The translations under genes were made by a program, and so were the position numbers. Positions 16,265 through 26,179 of a stretch of 64,000 nt of DNA are shown here, piece by piece (positions within the stretch are counted from its first letter, which is position 1; each line of letters begins with the position of its first letter). Below the pieces are notes generated by a model, which saw only the letters and a list, made by a program, of their open reading frames with translations, was not told the DNA's origin and ran no database searches. Source of the DNA: JALSHZ01 sp964614535. Lineage in GTDB: Bacteria > Pseudomonadota > Gammaproteobacteria > UWMA-0217. The DNA lies in contig CAZTOZ010000071.1 of assembly GCA_964614535.1 (NCBI GenBank), positions 1 to 64,000 of the forward strand. Direction: 5' to 3'.

Positions 16265-17311
16265 ATGACACAACAGAGAAAAGCCGTCGCACTCATCTCC
16301 GGCGGCCTCGATTCGATGCTCGCCGCCAAGCTGATGCTCGAGCAGGGCATCCATGTGGAAGGCATCACCTTCTTCACCGGCTTCTGCACCGATGGCCTGC
16401 ACCACATCAGCGGCGTCTATCGCGACAACACCCCCACCCGCAACCACGCCTTCTGGGTGGCGGAACAGCTGGGAATCGAACACCACATCATTAATATAGT
16501 CGATGAATACAAGGATATCGTCCTCAACCCCAGGCACGGCTACGGCGCCAACCTGAACCCTTGCCTCGACTGCAAGATCTTCATGGTCGGCAAGGCCCAT
16601 CAGTGGATCCGCGAACATGGTTTCGACTTCATCGTCACCGGGGAGGTGATCGGGCAGCGCCCCAAATCGCAACGCAAGGACACGATGCCGGTGGTCGCTC
16701 GCGAGTCCGGCGCCAACGATCTGCTGCTGCGCCCGCTGAGCGCCCTCAATCTGCCGCCGACGCTGCCGGAGCGGGAGGGGTGGGTCGATCGTGACAAGCT
16801 GCTGGGGCTGTCGGGGCGCTCGCGCAAGCCGCAGATGGCGCTGGCGGAGAAGTACGGCATCACCGAGTACGCCCAGCCGGCCGGCGGCTGCTGCGTGCTC
16901 ACCGACGAGAACTACACCCACAAGCTGCAGGACTTCTGGGCCCACCGTGGCCGGCGCGACTACGAATTCGACGACATCCTGCTGCTCAACATGGGCCGCC
17001 ATCTGCGCCCGGCGGAGCACTTCAAGCTGATCGTCTCACGCGAGGAGTCCGAGACCCGCTACATGGAGGGCTACCGCAAGCAGTTCCACCACATCAAGAC
17101 CGTCAGCCACCCAGGCCCGATCACGCTGATCGACGCCGACGACCTGAGCCGGGAGGACTGGCTGCTGGCGGCGCGGATCACGGCACGCTTCAGCAAGGGG
17201 CGCGATGCCGACGCGGTGCAGGTGCGAATGACGCCCAAGGGTGGCGAACCGGAACTGATCGAAGTGCAGCCACTGAAACCGGACGAAGTCCGTAAGGAGT
17301 GGTATCTATGA
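16265..17311 (+). CDS. PP-loop tRNA thiouridylase-like protein with NFACT-R-like C-terminus
   Basis: Protein of 348 aa with an N-terminal PP-loop ATPase domain. The SGGLDSML motif lies near residue 14, and the conserved PCLDCK cysteine pair lies near residue 101. GEVIGQRPKSQRKDTM is the usual second ATP/tRNA element, and AGGCCVLTDENY is a further Cys pair near residue 210. This organisation is MnmA/ThiI-like. The C-terminal about 110 residues, including LLLNMGRHLRP and FKLIVSREESETRYMEGY, resemble the NFACT RNA-binding (DUF814) fold. I infer RNA sulfuration or a related adenylation. It is not MnmA itself, which is longer and differs in its catalytic region. Confidence 0.7.
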   Translation: MTQQRKAVALISGGLDSMLAAKLMLEQGIHVEGITFFTGFCTDGLHHISGVYRDNTPTRNHAFWVAEQLGIEHHIINIVDEYKDIVLNPRHGYGANLNPCLDCKIFMVGKAHQWIREHGFDFIVTGEVIGQRPKSQRKDTMPVVARESGANDLLLRPLSALNLPPTLPEREGWVDRDKLLGLSGRSRKPQMALAEKYGITEYAQPAGGCCVLTDENYTHKLQDFWAHRGRRDYEFDDILLLNMGRHLRPAEHFKLIVSREESETRYMEGYRKQFHHIKTVSHPGPITLIDADDLSREDWLLAARITARFSKGRDADAVQVRMTPKGGEPELIEVQPLKPDEVRKEWYL

Positions 17312-17340
17312 GAACGAACGACACGACCAGGACAGAGACG

Positions 17341-17817
17341 ATGAACAAAATCACATTGATCGCCATCACCCTCGTTGCCATCCTCGGCGCCTGTGGTCAG
17401 GCGCCGGCCGCCAGCGGCAAGAAGATCGGCCCCGCCATCGTCCACACCACGGACAACGACTTCGAATGGGCCAAGGAGAACCTGCTCACCGCCATCGCCA
17501 ACAAAGGCCTGGTGTTGAGCGCCACACTGCACGCGGCAACCATGCTCAACCGCACCGGCCCGGACCTCGGTTTCGACAAGCAGGTGTACAAGGAGGCCGA
17601 GACCTATCTCTTCTGCAAGGCCGACATCTCCCACAAGCTGGTGGCCGCCAACCCGCACAATATCGTGCTCTGCCCCTACGCCATCTCCGTCTATACGCTG
17701 ACCGACCAGCCCGGCGTCACCTACTACAGCTACCGCGAACCCTATGACAAGGAGGCGGCCTACGCGCCCGTGGCCGAACTGCTGGAATCCATCGTCCAGG
17801 AGGCGCTGGACCAGTAG
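17341..17817 (+). CDS. DUF302 family lipoprotein
   Basis: Small exported protein of 158 aa. I chose the ATG at 17341 because it gives MNKITLIAITLVAILGACG, a signal peptide ending in a lipobox with the modified Cys at residue 18. The ATG at 17308 would put a polar stretch in front. The mature part has the DUF302 layout: DNDFEWAKENLLTAIANKGL, then an aliphatic core around KADISHKLVAANPHNIVLCPYAISVY, and a C-terminal PYDKEAAYAPVAELLESIV. Function is unknown. The stop is immediately followed by the next ATG, so the two are probably co-expressed. Confidence 0.75.
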   Translation: MNKITLIAITLVAILGACGQAPAASGKKIGPAIVHTTDNDFEWAKENLLTAIANKGLVLSATLHAATMLNRTGPDLGFDKQVYKEAETYLFCKADISHKLVAANPHNIVLCPYAISVYTLTDQPGVTYYSYREPYDKEAAYAPVAELLESIVQEALDQ

Positions 17818-18864
17818 ATGTGGCGCCGCACCGCCGCGAGCCTCCTCACCGCCATCGTCGCCGGCGCCGCCTGCGGTGGCAGTCGTTTCAATCTGTCGGT
17901 CGATCATGGCATCGGCCAGCGGTACATGGAGATGCGTCTGCTGGGGACGGTGCGGATCCCCGACGATCCGGTCGACGGGATCCGCGTGGACGAAATGTCG
18001 GGCCTGGCCTGGGACGAGGATGAGCAACTGCTCTATGCCCTCTCCAACCGCGGCAAGCTGTTTCATCTGAGGCCGGTATTCGAGGACGGCATTCTGGTCG
18101 ATGTGGAGGTGCTGGCGGCGATCCGGCTGCGGACCCGCTACGGCAAGAAACTGAAGAAGCCCTGGCGCGACGCCGAGGGGCTGGCGGTGCTCAATGGCCG
18201 CAACGGCAGAAAGGGGGACTCGGAGCTACTGATCTCTTTCGAGCGCAAGCCCAAGATCGCCCGCTTCGACAACCGCGGCTACGAGATCGCATCACTGCCA
18301 CTGCCCCCGCCACTGAACGACGCAGACCGCTACGACACCACCAACCACGGCCTCGAGGCGGTCACGGCCCACCCCCGCCACGGCATCGTCACCACCCCGG
18401 AGGTGCCACTGCGGGACGCCGACGGCATCACCCTCTACGGCCTGCGGGGGCAACGCTGGCGAATCCCCCCCTTCCCGGTCGCCGACAACGCCATTGTCGG
18501 CATGGAGGTGATGCCGGATGGCCAGTTGCTATTGCTGGAACGCGCCTTCAGCTCGATGCTCGCGCCGATCGTGGTCTCGCTGCACCGGGTCCGGCTCGAC
18601 GACGACTGCCGCAGCGACGGCGACCACCCCCCTGACGCCCCTTGCGAGAGCCACCCGGTGGCCATCATGAGCAGCAACAAGGGATGGAACCTGGACAATT
18701 TCGAGGGGTTGGCGCGTCATCGGGGCAACCGCTACTTCATGGTCAGCGACAACAACCGGTTCTGGCTGCAGAAGACGCTGCTGAGCTATTTCGAAGTGGT
18801 GCCGCCGGAGGCGGCATCGTCAGCTGGTGATCAACTGGAGAAACTCGGCCCGGGTGGCCGGTGA
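17818..18864 (+). CDS. Esterase-like/phytase-like beta-propeller lipoprotein
   Basis: Exported protein of 348 aa whose start directly abuts the DUF302 stop. The N-terminal hydrophobic stretch ends in AGAACGG, a plausible lipobox. The body fits the 'esterase-like activity of phytase' family (PF13449). Landmarks are DEMSGLAWDEDEQLLYALSNRG, WRDAEGLAVLNG, LLISFERKPKIARFD, NHGLEAVTAHPRHG, MEVMPDGQLLLLERAF and NFEGLARHRGNRYFMVSDN, a repeating propeller-blade pattern. Substrate is unknown. The last 45 bases overlap the convergent folE. Confidence 0.75.
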   Translation: MWRRTAASLLTAIVAGAACGGSRFNLSVDHGIGQRYMEMRLLGTVRIPDDPVDGIRVDEMSGLAWDEDEQLLYALSNRGKLFHLRPVFEDGILVDVEVLAAIRLRTRYGKKLKKPWRDAEGLAVLNGRNGRKGDSELLISFERKPKIARFDNRGYEIASLPLPPPLNDADRYDTTNHGLEAVTAHPRHGIVTTPEVPLRDADGITLYGLRGQRWRIPPFPVADNAIVGMEVMPDGQLLLLERAFSSMLAPIVVSLHRVRLDDDCRSDGDHPPDAPCESHPVAIMSSNKGWNLDNFEGLARHRGNRYFMVSDNNRFWLQKTLLSYFEVVPPEAASSAGDQLEKLGPGGR

Positions 18865-19377
18865 ACTGCGAAACGCGCCGAGCATGATCGACGTGCTCAT
18901 CTCGGAGTTCTGTTTCTCCACCCCCCGCATCATCATGCACAGATGTTTGGCGCGAATATGGACGGCGACACCGAGTGCGTCGGTCACCTCCTGAATCGCA
19001 TCGGCGATCTCCTTCGTCAGGTTTTCCTGGATCTGTAGACGCCGCGCGTACATATCGACGATCCGCGCAATCTTCGACAGGCCGATCACCTTGCCGCGCG
19101 GCAGATAGGCCACATGGGCACGGCCAATGAACGGCAGCAGATGATGCTCGCAGAGGGAGTAGAGCTCGATATCCTTGAGAATGACCATCTCGTCGTTGTC
19201 GGTGGAAAAGACGGCGCCGTTGAGCACCTCCTCGAGCGACTGGTTGTAACCCCGTGTCAGGTACTGCATCGCCCGCGCCGCCCGCTCCGGCGTTTTGACG
19301 AGACCCTCTCGCGAGACCTCCTCCCCCACGCTCTCGATGATCTGGGTATAGGCCTCGATCAGTTTCTCTTTGCTCAT
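18820..19377 (-). CDS. folE: GTP cyclohydrolase I
   Basis: First enzyme of tetrahydrofolate synthesis, converting GTP to 7,8-dihydroneopterin triphosphate. It is 185 aa, typical of the compact bacterial type. Zinc ligands lie in SLCEHHLLPF (C76, H79) and in AKHLCMMMRGV (second Cys near residue 147). GLSKIARIVDMYARRLQIQE and STSIMLGAFR are family signatures. The 3' end overlaps the opposing esterase-like gene by 45 bp. An inverted repeat lies 80 bases upstream of its start. Confidence 0.96.
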   Translation of the reverse strand: MSKEKLIEAYTQIIESVGEEVSREGLVKTPERAARAMQYLTRGYNQSLEEVLNGAVFSTDNDEMVILKDIELYSLCEHHLLPFIGRAHVAYLPRGKVIGLSKIARIVDMYARRLQIQENLTKEIADAIQEVTDALGVAVHIRAKHLCMMMRGVEKQNSEMSTSIMLGAFRSSPATRAEFLQLITS

Positions 19378-19456
19378 GGATCCAAGCTCCTTCCTGCTAC
19401 TTTCTGGTCGGTGTCGTCGCGACGATCATACGTGATCGCACCACCACGCTCTAACA

Positions 19457-19487
19457 GGTCGTCGAAAAACACGGTTTTTCGGCGACC
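19457..19487. repeat. 14-bp stem inverted repeat
   Basis: GGTCGTCGAAAAAC (19457-19470) faces GTTTTTCGGCGACC (19474-19487) across a 3-base loop. The single mismatch would be a G:U pair in RNA. It lies in the 251-base gap between folE and the thioredoxin gene, both on the minus strand. It may act as a terminator or processing stem after the thioredoxin gene, or be a REP-like element. The rest of the gap shows nothing recognisable. Confidence 0.55.
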
Positions 19488-19628
19488 CGTACTCGGCATA
19501 TCCAGCACGCCGCCATTTCCCATGCCACGCACCATCGAAAACCGGAGGAAACGGAAAGACGTGCGATCTGTCCCCGTCTGGTGGAAAAGCCATGAGCGAA
19601 CCGTATCGCCGACAGCGACAACTCGCGA

Positions 19629-19985
19629 TCACGGCGCGTCGCCGGTGGCGGAGAGATGTCGGTCGATGAAGCCCTGGATGAATGCCGCAGGACGCGCACC
19701 ACTGAAACGATCGACCGGCTCACCGTCGATGAACAGGATCACCGTCGGAAAACCCCGTACCCGGTAGCGCCCGGCCAGCTTCATGTTGTCGCCCTCGTCC
19801 ACCTCGACCTTTGCCAGACGCAGCGCCCCGTCGTAAGCGCCGACCACCCGTTTCAGCACCGGATCGAGAAAGAGGCAGGGAGAACACCACTCGGCCCAGA
19901 AATCCACCAGCACCGGCCCGCTGAACGACGCCGCCAGCACCTGCTCGTCGAACCGCGCCAGCGAGGTGTCGAATATCAGCGCCAT
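19629..19985 (-). CDS. Thioredoxin-family protein (WCSPC)
   Basis: Cytoplasmic thioredoxin-fold protein of 118 aa. The redox motif is DFWAEWCSPC (about residues 28-37), with Ser replacing Gly of the classical WCGPC. The cis-Pro loop YRVRGFPTVILFIDGEPV and the C-terminal helix FIQGFIDRHL are present. The ATG at 19985 overlaps the stop of the FMN reductase gene in a TGATG junction, so translation is coupled. A GTG one codon earlier is less likely. It may serve as a redox partner of the flavoprotein, by inference from coupling only. Confidence 0.85.
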   Translation of the reverse strand: MALIFDTSLARFDEQVLAASFSGPVLVDFWAEWCSPCLFLDPVLKRVVGAYDGALRLAKVEVDEGDNMKLAGRYRVRGFPTVILFIDGEPVDRFSGARPAAFIQGFIDRHLSATGDAP

Positions 19986-20599
19986 CACATGCCGTTCCGG
20001 TAGACCGACGTGTCGGTGGCGCCGCTGTCACGCACCGATCTGAGCGCCACGGCATACGCCCGCAGAATCCCCAGCGCCCAGCCGATGCGATCACGAAAAT
20101 AGGCGTCGGCATCCGGGTCGTTCTGCGCTGGATCGTCGTTGAGCACCCGCTCGCAGTGGCGCACGATGATCTGCTCGGGGATGTAGCAGATACGGTTGTT
20201 CTTGTAGCTGCTCATGCGCAGTTCGGCCACCGGATAGGCACCACCATCGGCCGAGGAGACGGTGACGATCAACGCCGGCTTGTGCGCCAGCTCACCCTGC
20301 GTCCACAGCAGGAAGAAGTTCTTCAACCCCGACGGTACCTGCCCGTGCCACTCCGGCGCGACGATGACGAACCCATCGCTGCTGTGCAGCTGTTCGGCAA
20401 TCGGCGCAAGCAGCGCCTCCCACTCGGGATCGCCCTCCCAGATCCCCTCGTCCCACAACGGCAGCGGGTTCCCGGCAAGGCTGAACAGCCAGGTCTCATC
20501 GGCCAGCGCCCTCTCCCGCAGCGTGCGCTCGATGAAACGGGCGATCTTCAGACTCTGCGCCTGCGCCCGGTGACTGCCACTGATGATGCTGATCTTCAT
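19985..20599 (-). CDS. NADPH-dependent FMN reductase family flavoprotein
   Basis: Flavodoxin-like reductase of 204 aa. The start at 20599 (MKISIISGSHRAQAQSLKIA) gives the canonical phosphate-binding SGSxRxxSxxxK pattern of the FMN_red family. It has an AGGAG about 11 bases upstream; the longer in-frame reading adds 26 non-conserved residues. VIVAPEWHGQVPSGLKNFF, near residue 90, is the FMN-contact loop. The C-terminal half carries additional helices. It is translationally coupled to the downstream thioredoxin. The physiological substrate (quinone, chromate or azo type) cannot be decided. Confidence 0.82.
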   Translation of the reverse strand: MKISIISGSHRAQAQSLKIARFIERTLRERALADETWLFSLAGNPLPLWDEGIWEGDPEWEALLAPIAEQLHSSDGFVIVAPEWHGQVPSGLKNFFLLWTQGELAHKPALIVTVSSADGGAYPVAELRMSSYKNNRICYIPEQIIVRHCERVLNDDPAQNDPDADAYFRDRIGWALGILRAYAVALRSVRDSGATDTSVYRNGM

Positions 20600-20760
20600 A
20601 CTGTTCGAATCTCCTGCCGGTCGGCCCGATGACGGGCGGCGCACACCATGCCACATCGAGTGACCGATCTGTTGCAATCAAACCACTGAACGACGGCAAT
20701 CTCTCCACCATTCACGGGAATTTACAACAACCTGGTTTAGTAACAACCCTGAGATGCCGG

Positions 20761-20766
20761 TATAAT
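20761..20766 (+). promoter_or_regulatory. -10 box TATAAT
   Basis: A perfect TATAAT 98 bases before the GTG start of the membrane coiled-coil gene. The best upstream -35 candidate, TTTAGT, is weak and at a long spacing. It is the only promoter-like signal in the 265-base gap, which also faces the divergent FMN reductase gene. Confidence 0.35.
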
Positions 20767-20864
20767 CCGCTGTTGATCACCGGCTCCATGCGGGGCGGGT
20801 TCCGGTGCGACAGGCTCTGTTGCCCGATCCACCCCATCCATGCAACGTAATCCCAGGATCGACT

Positions 20865-21617
20865 GTGCTGAAAAGAATACTGAGAAAGGGCGAAAGCACG
20901 ACCACGACGAACGAAGCAGCGGCAGAGACGCCACGGCCCACACCGGCGGTGTCACTGCCGCCGCCGGCCGTCGATACGGACGAAACCACGGCACGGCTCA
21001 ACGAAAAACTGCTCGACGACCCGGTCGAGCAGCCACCCAGCGTGCTCACGCGCCTGGCCGGCCGCCTGCGCCGCCCGTGGGGGCGGGACACCGCATCCCG
21101 CCAGGTCCGTGAGCACGAGCGTGACATTCACCACCGGCTGGAGATCGCCTTCGAGGCACTGCACCGGGAGTTCGACGCACGCGAAAAGGCGCTCCAGCAA
21201 CAGCTGGCCGAGGCCGCCAAACACTATGAGAAAAGGATCAAACGCTCGAAACTGCTGATCGGCTCACTGGCCGTGCTCACCATTCTCAGCCTGGGTTATC
21301 TCTTCTACATGCTCCATCTGATGGGTACGGCGATGACCAGCATCTCCACCGACATCACGGCAATGAACGGCAGCGTCTCCAGCATGGATCGCAACATGGC
21401 GGCGATGCGCCACGACACGCAGCAAATGGTCGGCGGCATTCAACGGATGGATCGGTCGATGGGCCATCTCGACTACAACATCGGCTCGATGAACCAGACG
21501 ATGGGCGCGCTCAATCACAACGTCGCTGCGATGAACCAGTCGATCGCGCCGATCGGCAACGTGGCCAGGCCCATGGGCGGCTTCATGGGTGCGATGAAAT
21601 CGTTCATGCCGTTCTGA
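20865..21617 (+). CDS. Membrane-anchored, Met-rich coiled-coil protein
   Basis: Protein of unknown function, 250 aa. The start is probably the GTG at 20865 (VLKRILRKGES), with AGGA 7 bases upstream; a GTG at 20805 would add 20 residues. The first about 120 residues are polar and Pro/Arg-rich. A charged helix follows (HRLEIAFEALHREFDAREKALQ), then KRIKRSK and one membrane span (LLIGSLAVLTILSLGYLFYML). After it comes about 80 residues with Met roughly every 6-8 positions, in units like MDRNMAAM, MDRSMGHL, MNQTMGAL and MNQSIAPI. The tail is probably an extended helical periplasmic domain. It is convergent with the lipoprotein gene. Confidence 0.7.
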   Translation: MLKRILRKGESTTTTNEAAAETPRPTPAVSLPPPAVDTDETTARLNEKLLDDPVEQPPSVLTRLAGRLRRPWGRDTASRQVREHERDIHHRLEIAFEALHREFDAREKALQQQLAEAAKHYEKRIKRSKLLIGSLAVLTILSLGYLFYMLHLMGTAMTSISTDITAMNGSVSSMDRNMAAMRHDTQQMVGGIQRMDRSMGHLDYNIGSMNQTMGALNHNVAAMNQSIAPIGNVARPMGGFMGAMKSFMPF

Positions 21618-21656
21618 TGCCGGCACCAGCCGGGGCACCCAAACGCCAGACGGACA

Positions 21657-21680
21657 AGCCGGGCAGACGACCCGGCTTTC
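21657..21680. terminator. Bidirectional terminator hairpin
   Basis: AAGCCGGG (21657-21664) and CCCGGCTT (21672-21679) form an 8-bp stem around a 7-base loop. It sits between two convergent genes and reads CTTT on the plus side and CTTG on the minus side. The T-runs are short, so efficiency is uncertain. Confidence 0.6.
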
Positions 21681-21698
21681 CGCCGCCCGCCTCCCGGC

Positions 21699-22043
21699 TC
21701 AGTGCGGGTTCTCGTAGAAAATGTAGCTCGTCGAGTAGTCGCTGAACTCGAAGTAGACCTCTTTCTCTCCCGGATCCTTCTTGAAATTCATGTTCAGGTC
21801 CATCACCCCGTAACCAAAACGGTACGGCCTGGGCACCGAGCCACCCTGGGTACTGGTTCCGGTCGACAGCTTGTCGATCTTGATGAAGCGGTTGACCAGC
21901 TTCTCCCCGGCATAGACATCGAGTACGCCGTCGGTGCCGGTGTAGTTCTGGATGGCGCGTCCCAGCTTGTTCTGGGTCTCCTGGGTACAACCGGAAGCCA
22001 GCAGGGCGCCGGCCACGAGCACGGCAAAGGCCATGAGTTTCAT
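21699..22043 (-). CDS. Small lipoprotein of unknown function
   Basis: Exported protein of 114 aa. The ATG at 22043 has AGGAG eight bases upstream and is preferred over the ATG six bases earlier. The signal peptide ends in LLASGC, a good lipobox. The mature part (TQETQNKLGRAIQNYTGTDG, then a beta-rich FKKDPGEKEVYFEFSDYSTSYIFYENPH) has no motif I recognise. It follows ppa by 49 bases on the same strand, so it could be the last gene of the thiC-ppa transcription unit. Convergent neighbour: the Met-rich coiled-coil gene. Confidence 0.7.
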   Translation of the reverse strand: MKLMAFAVLVAGALLASGCTQETQNKLGRAIQNYTGTDGVLDVYAGEKLVNRFIKIDKLSTGTSTQGGSVPRPYRFGYGVMDLNMNFKKDPGEKEVYFEFSDYSTSYIFYENPH

Positions 22044-22092
22044 CTGCATTTCTCCTGATTTCGTTGCAACAGGCTGTCGTCAGCCCGGGATT

Positions 22093-22641
22093 CTACCGCT
22101 TCGGCTCACCTTTCGCCTCATAGTAGGCGTAGTAGCTCTCCATGATCTCCTCGTGCGCCTCCGCGATCCCGTACCAACCATCGACCCGTGCCCATTTGCC
22201 CGGCTCCAGCGCCTTGTACTGCTCGAAGAAGTGGGCGATCTCATTGAGCAGCGACGGCGGCAGGTCGTCGATGCTGTTGACCCGGTCGTAGTGCGCCGAC
22301 AATCCGCGCGCCGGCACGGCCAGCACCTTGGTGTCGTAGCCCGACTCGTCCTCCATCTTCAGCATCCCCAGCGCCCGGCAGTTGATGATCACGCCGGAGA
22401 GCAGCGGCACCGGCGTGATCACGAGCACGTCGATCGGATCGCCATCGGCCGACAGCGTGTGCGGGATCAGGCCATAGTTGGCCGGATAGTGCAGCGAGGT
22501 GCCGAAGAAGCGATCGACGACCAGCGCCCCGCTCTCCTTGTCCAGCTCGTATTTGACGGCGCCCCCATCGTTGGGAATCTCGATGATGACGTTGAAGGTG
22601 TCGGGCAGGTTCTTCCCCGCGCTGATCTTGTCGATATCCAT
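22093..22641 (-). CDS. ppa: Inorganic pyrophosphatase, family I
   Basis: Soluble Mg-dependent enzyme hydrolysing pyrophosphate, 182 aa. The signature DGDPIDVLV (about residues 65-73) holds catalytic aspartates. Further active-site elements are EIPNDGGAVKYELDKESG, DRFFGTSLHYPANYGLIPHTL and CRALGMLKMEDESGYDTKVL. It begins 12 bases after the thiC stop. It is therefore probably transcribed with thiC and exposed to the same TPP-riboswitch control, unless an internal promoter exists. The thiamine pathway releases pyrophosphate at the ThiE step. Confidence 0.96.
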   Translation of the reverse strand: MDIDKISAGKNLPDTFNVIIEIPNDGGAVKYELDKESGALVVDRFFGTSLHYPANYGLIPHTLSADGDPIDVLVITPVPLLSGVIINCRALGMLKMEDESGYDTKVLAVPARGLSAHYDRVNSIDDLPPSLLNEIAHFFEQYKALEPGKWARVDGWYGIAEAHEEIMESYYAYYEAKGEPKR

Positions 22642-22653
22642 TGCTCTTTGTCC

Positions 22654-24543
<1,890 letters not shown>

Positions 24544-24606
24544 CTTGTCTGACCTCTGAATTTCGAAGACGGAAGGCTGACAAGACCGCGGCGCGGTCGG
24601 GCCAAG

Positions 24607-24786
24607 CCTCCCTACGCAGGTATCGACAGACGACCGGAAAATGGCCGGCGACCTGTCGAGCCTGATCAGGTTCCAAGGGTATTTCTCAGCCTGTCGGCGG
24701 GTGGTCGAAGGCGGCTCCGATGCACCCGGCGCCGCAGAATGAACGCCCATGACCGGCATTCTCGACCACCGGACAGGCACCCCCGG
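24607..24786 (-). ncRNA. TPP riboswitch (THI element)
   Basis: Read on the minus strand, the aptamer starts with GGGGGTGCC (near 24785). An extended P3 arm follows, in which CCTGTC..GGTGGTCGA pairs with TCGACCACC..GACAGG. Then come AGGCTGAGAAATACCC, TTGGAACCTGATCAGG and the closing CTGCGTAGGGAGG (24619-24607). These are the conserved thi-box blocks. Downstream, GACCGC-GCC-GCGGTC (24598-24584) is a candidate expression-platform stem between aptamer and start codon. A second GGGGTGCC near 24820 is outside the folded unit. Confidence 0.93.
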
Positions 24787-24952
24787 CTCTGCCGCCTACA
24801 TTACCATATCCACCGAAAAGGCACCCCAACCCCCAATAACGAGTGGATATTCCACCGAACGGCGCACCGACCACGTGACAACCCCGCCGGAACCTGCTGT
24901 GATATCGCCTGTCTGACAGCAGGCGTCATCATCAGCCAGTGACAACCAAACC
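24787..24952. other. Divergent thiC/apaG promoter region
   Basis: Non-coding. It should hold the promoter of the thiC leader (minus) and of apaG (plus). I see no convincing -35/-10 pair for either. GCCTG (24907-24911) and CAGGC (24920-24924) form a short dyad, with CTGTC-T-GACAG overlapping it, just before apaG. Confidence 0.4.
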
Positions 24953-25336
24953 ATGAGCCACGATCCCATCGACTCCATCGACGTTCATGTCAAGAGCCGC
25001 TACCTGCCCGAAGAGTCGGAACCGGAACAGTCGAAATATCTCTTTTCCTACACCGTCACCATCTACAACAGCGGTAAGCGGCCAGCCCGGCTGCTGACCC
25101 GTCACTGGGTCATCACCGACGCCAACGGCAAGGTGCAGGAGGTGGAGGGCGATGGCGTCGTCGGCGAGCAACCCTACCTCAAACCGGGCGAGGCCTTTCA
25201 ATACACCAGTGGCACAGTGCTGGAGACACCCGCCGGCATCATGGAGGGGCGCTATCACATGATCACCGACAGTGGCGAGCGGTTTACCGCCCGAATCCAC
25301 CCCTTCGCCCTGGCCATTCCCGAAAAACTGCATTGA
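24953..25336 (+). CDS. apaG: ApaG protein
   Basis: Protein of the ApaG/F-box-associated Ig-like beta-sandwich family, 127 aa, usually encoded next to apaH. Recognisable segments are VKSRYLPEESEPEQSKYLF, YTVTIYNSGKRPARLLTRHW, GVVGEQPYLKPGEAFQYTSG and MEGRYHMITDSGERFTARI. It has an internal Gly-X-Gly-like PYLKPGE loop. Its exact biochemical role is not settled. The apaH ATG follows after 6 bases, reproducing the E. coli apaG-apaH order. Confidence 0.95.
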   Translation: MSHDPIDSIDVHVKSRYLPEESEPEQSKYLFSYTVTIYNSGKRPARLLTRHWVITDANGKVQEVEGDGVVGEQPYLKPGEAFQYTSGTVLETPAGIMEGRYHMITDSGERFTARIHPFALAIPEKLH

Positions 25337-25342
25337 TGCGCC

Positions 25343-26179
25343 ATGGCCATCTACGCGATCGGTGACGTTCAGGGCTGTCTGACCGAGCTGCATCAACTGC
25401 TGGCGAAGATCCGCTTCGACCCAGCCGAAGACCAGCTCTGGTTCTGCGGCGACCTGGTCAATCGTGGCCCAGCCTCGCTGGAGACGCTGCGTTTCATCCG
25501 CTCCCTCGGCGATGCTGCCATCTGCGTCCTGGGCAATCACGATCTCCACCTGCTGGCCGTCGGCAGCGGCGCCCAGTCGCTCAAACGCAAGGACACGCTG
25601 CGCACCATTCTCGATGCCAGTGACGCGGGGGAGCTGCTCGACTGGCTGCGCTTTCGTCCGATGCTGCACTACAGCAAACCGCTCAAGACCGCGCTGGTCC
25701 ATGCCGGCCTGCCGCCACAGTGGTCGGTGAAGAAGGCGCGCAAACTCGCCCGCGAGGTGGAGCACTGTCTGCGCCACGGCGACCACTACGCCTTCTTCCG
25801 CAAAATGTATGGCAACAAACCAAACCGCTGGCGCAAGAAACTCGAAGGCATCGACCGGCTGCGCTTCATCACCAATGCCCTGACCCGCATCCGCTACTGC
25901 GACGCCAAGGGCCGGCTCGACTTCGACAACAAGCTCGGGCCCAATGGCAACGGCAACGGTCTGCTGCCCTGGTTCCGCGTCCCCGGCCGCAAGAGCATCA
26001 ACCGGCGTATCGTCTTCGGCCACTGGTCCACATTGGGCTTCGTCAATGAAAACAACGTCATCGGCCTCGATACTGGCTGCGTCTGGGGTGGCCAGCTGAC
26101 GGCATATCGTCTCGACACGCCACTCGCCCACCCCATCAGCATGGTCTGCGCCGGCGCACTGGCACCCGGCGAAGCCTAG
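25343..26179 (+). CDS. apaH: Diadenosine tetraphosphatase, symmetrical
   Basis: Enzyme splitting Ap4A into two ADP and also able to remove Np4 caps from RNA. It is 278 aa. Metallophosphatase motifs are AIGDVQGCLTEL (D, H-equivalent Q), FCGDLVNRGPAS, LGNHDLHLL, ALVHAGLPP and FGHWSTLG. The last motif carries the final metal histidine. The central insertion around FRKMYGNKPNRWRKKLEGIDRLRF is typical of ApaH. It lies 6 bases after apaG. A 51-bp dispersed repeat begins directly after its stop codon. Confidence 0.95.
   Translation: MAIYAIGDVQGCLTELHQLLAKIRFDPAEDQLWFCGDLVNRGPASLETLRFIRSLGDAAICVLGNHDLHLLAVGSGAQSLKRKDTLRTILDASDAGELLDWLRFRPMLHYSKPLKTALVHAGLPPQWSVKKARKLAREVEHCLRHGDHYAFFRKMYGNKPNRWRKKLEGIDRLRFITNALTRIRYCDAKGRLDFDNKLGPNGNGNGLLPWFRVPGRKSINRRIVFGHWSTLGFVNENNVIGLDTGCVWGGQLTAYRLDTPLAHPISMVCAGALAPGEA

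Noticed and set aside
24819..24826. Second GGGGTGCC as the start of the TPP aptamer
   Set aside because: The copy near 24777-24784 has the matching P3 arm (CCTGTC..GACAGG). The upstream copy has no pairing partner.
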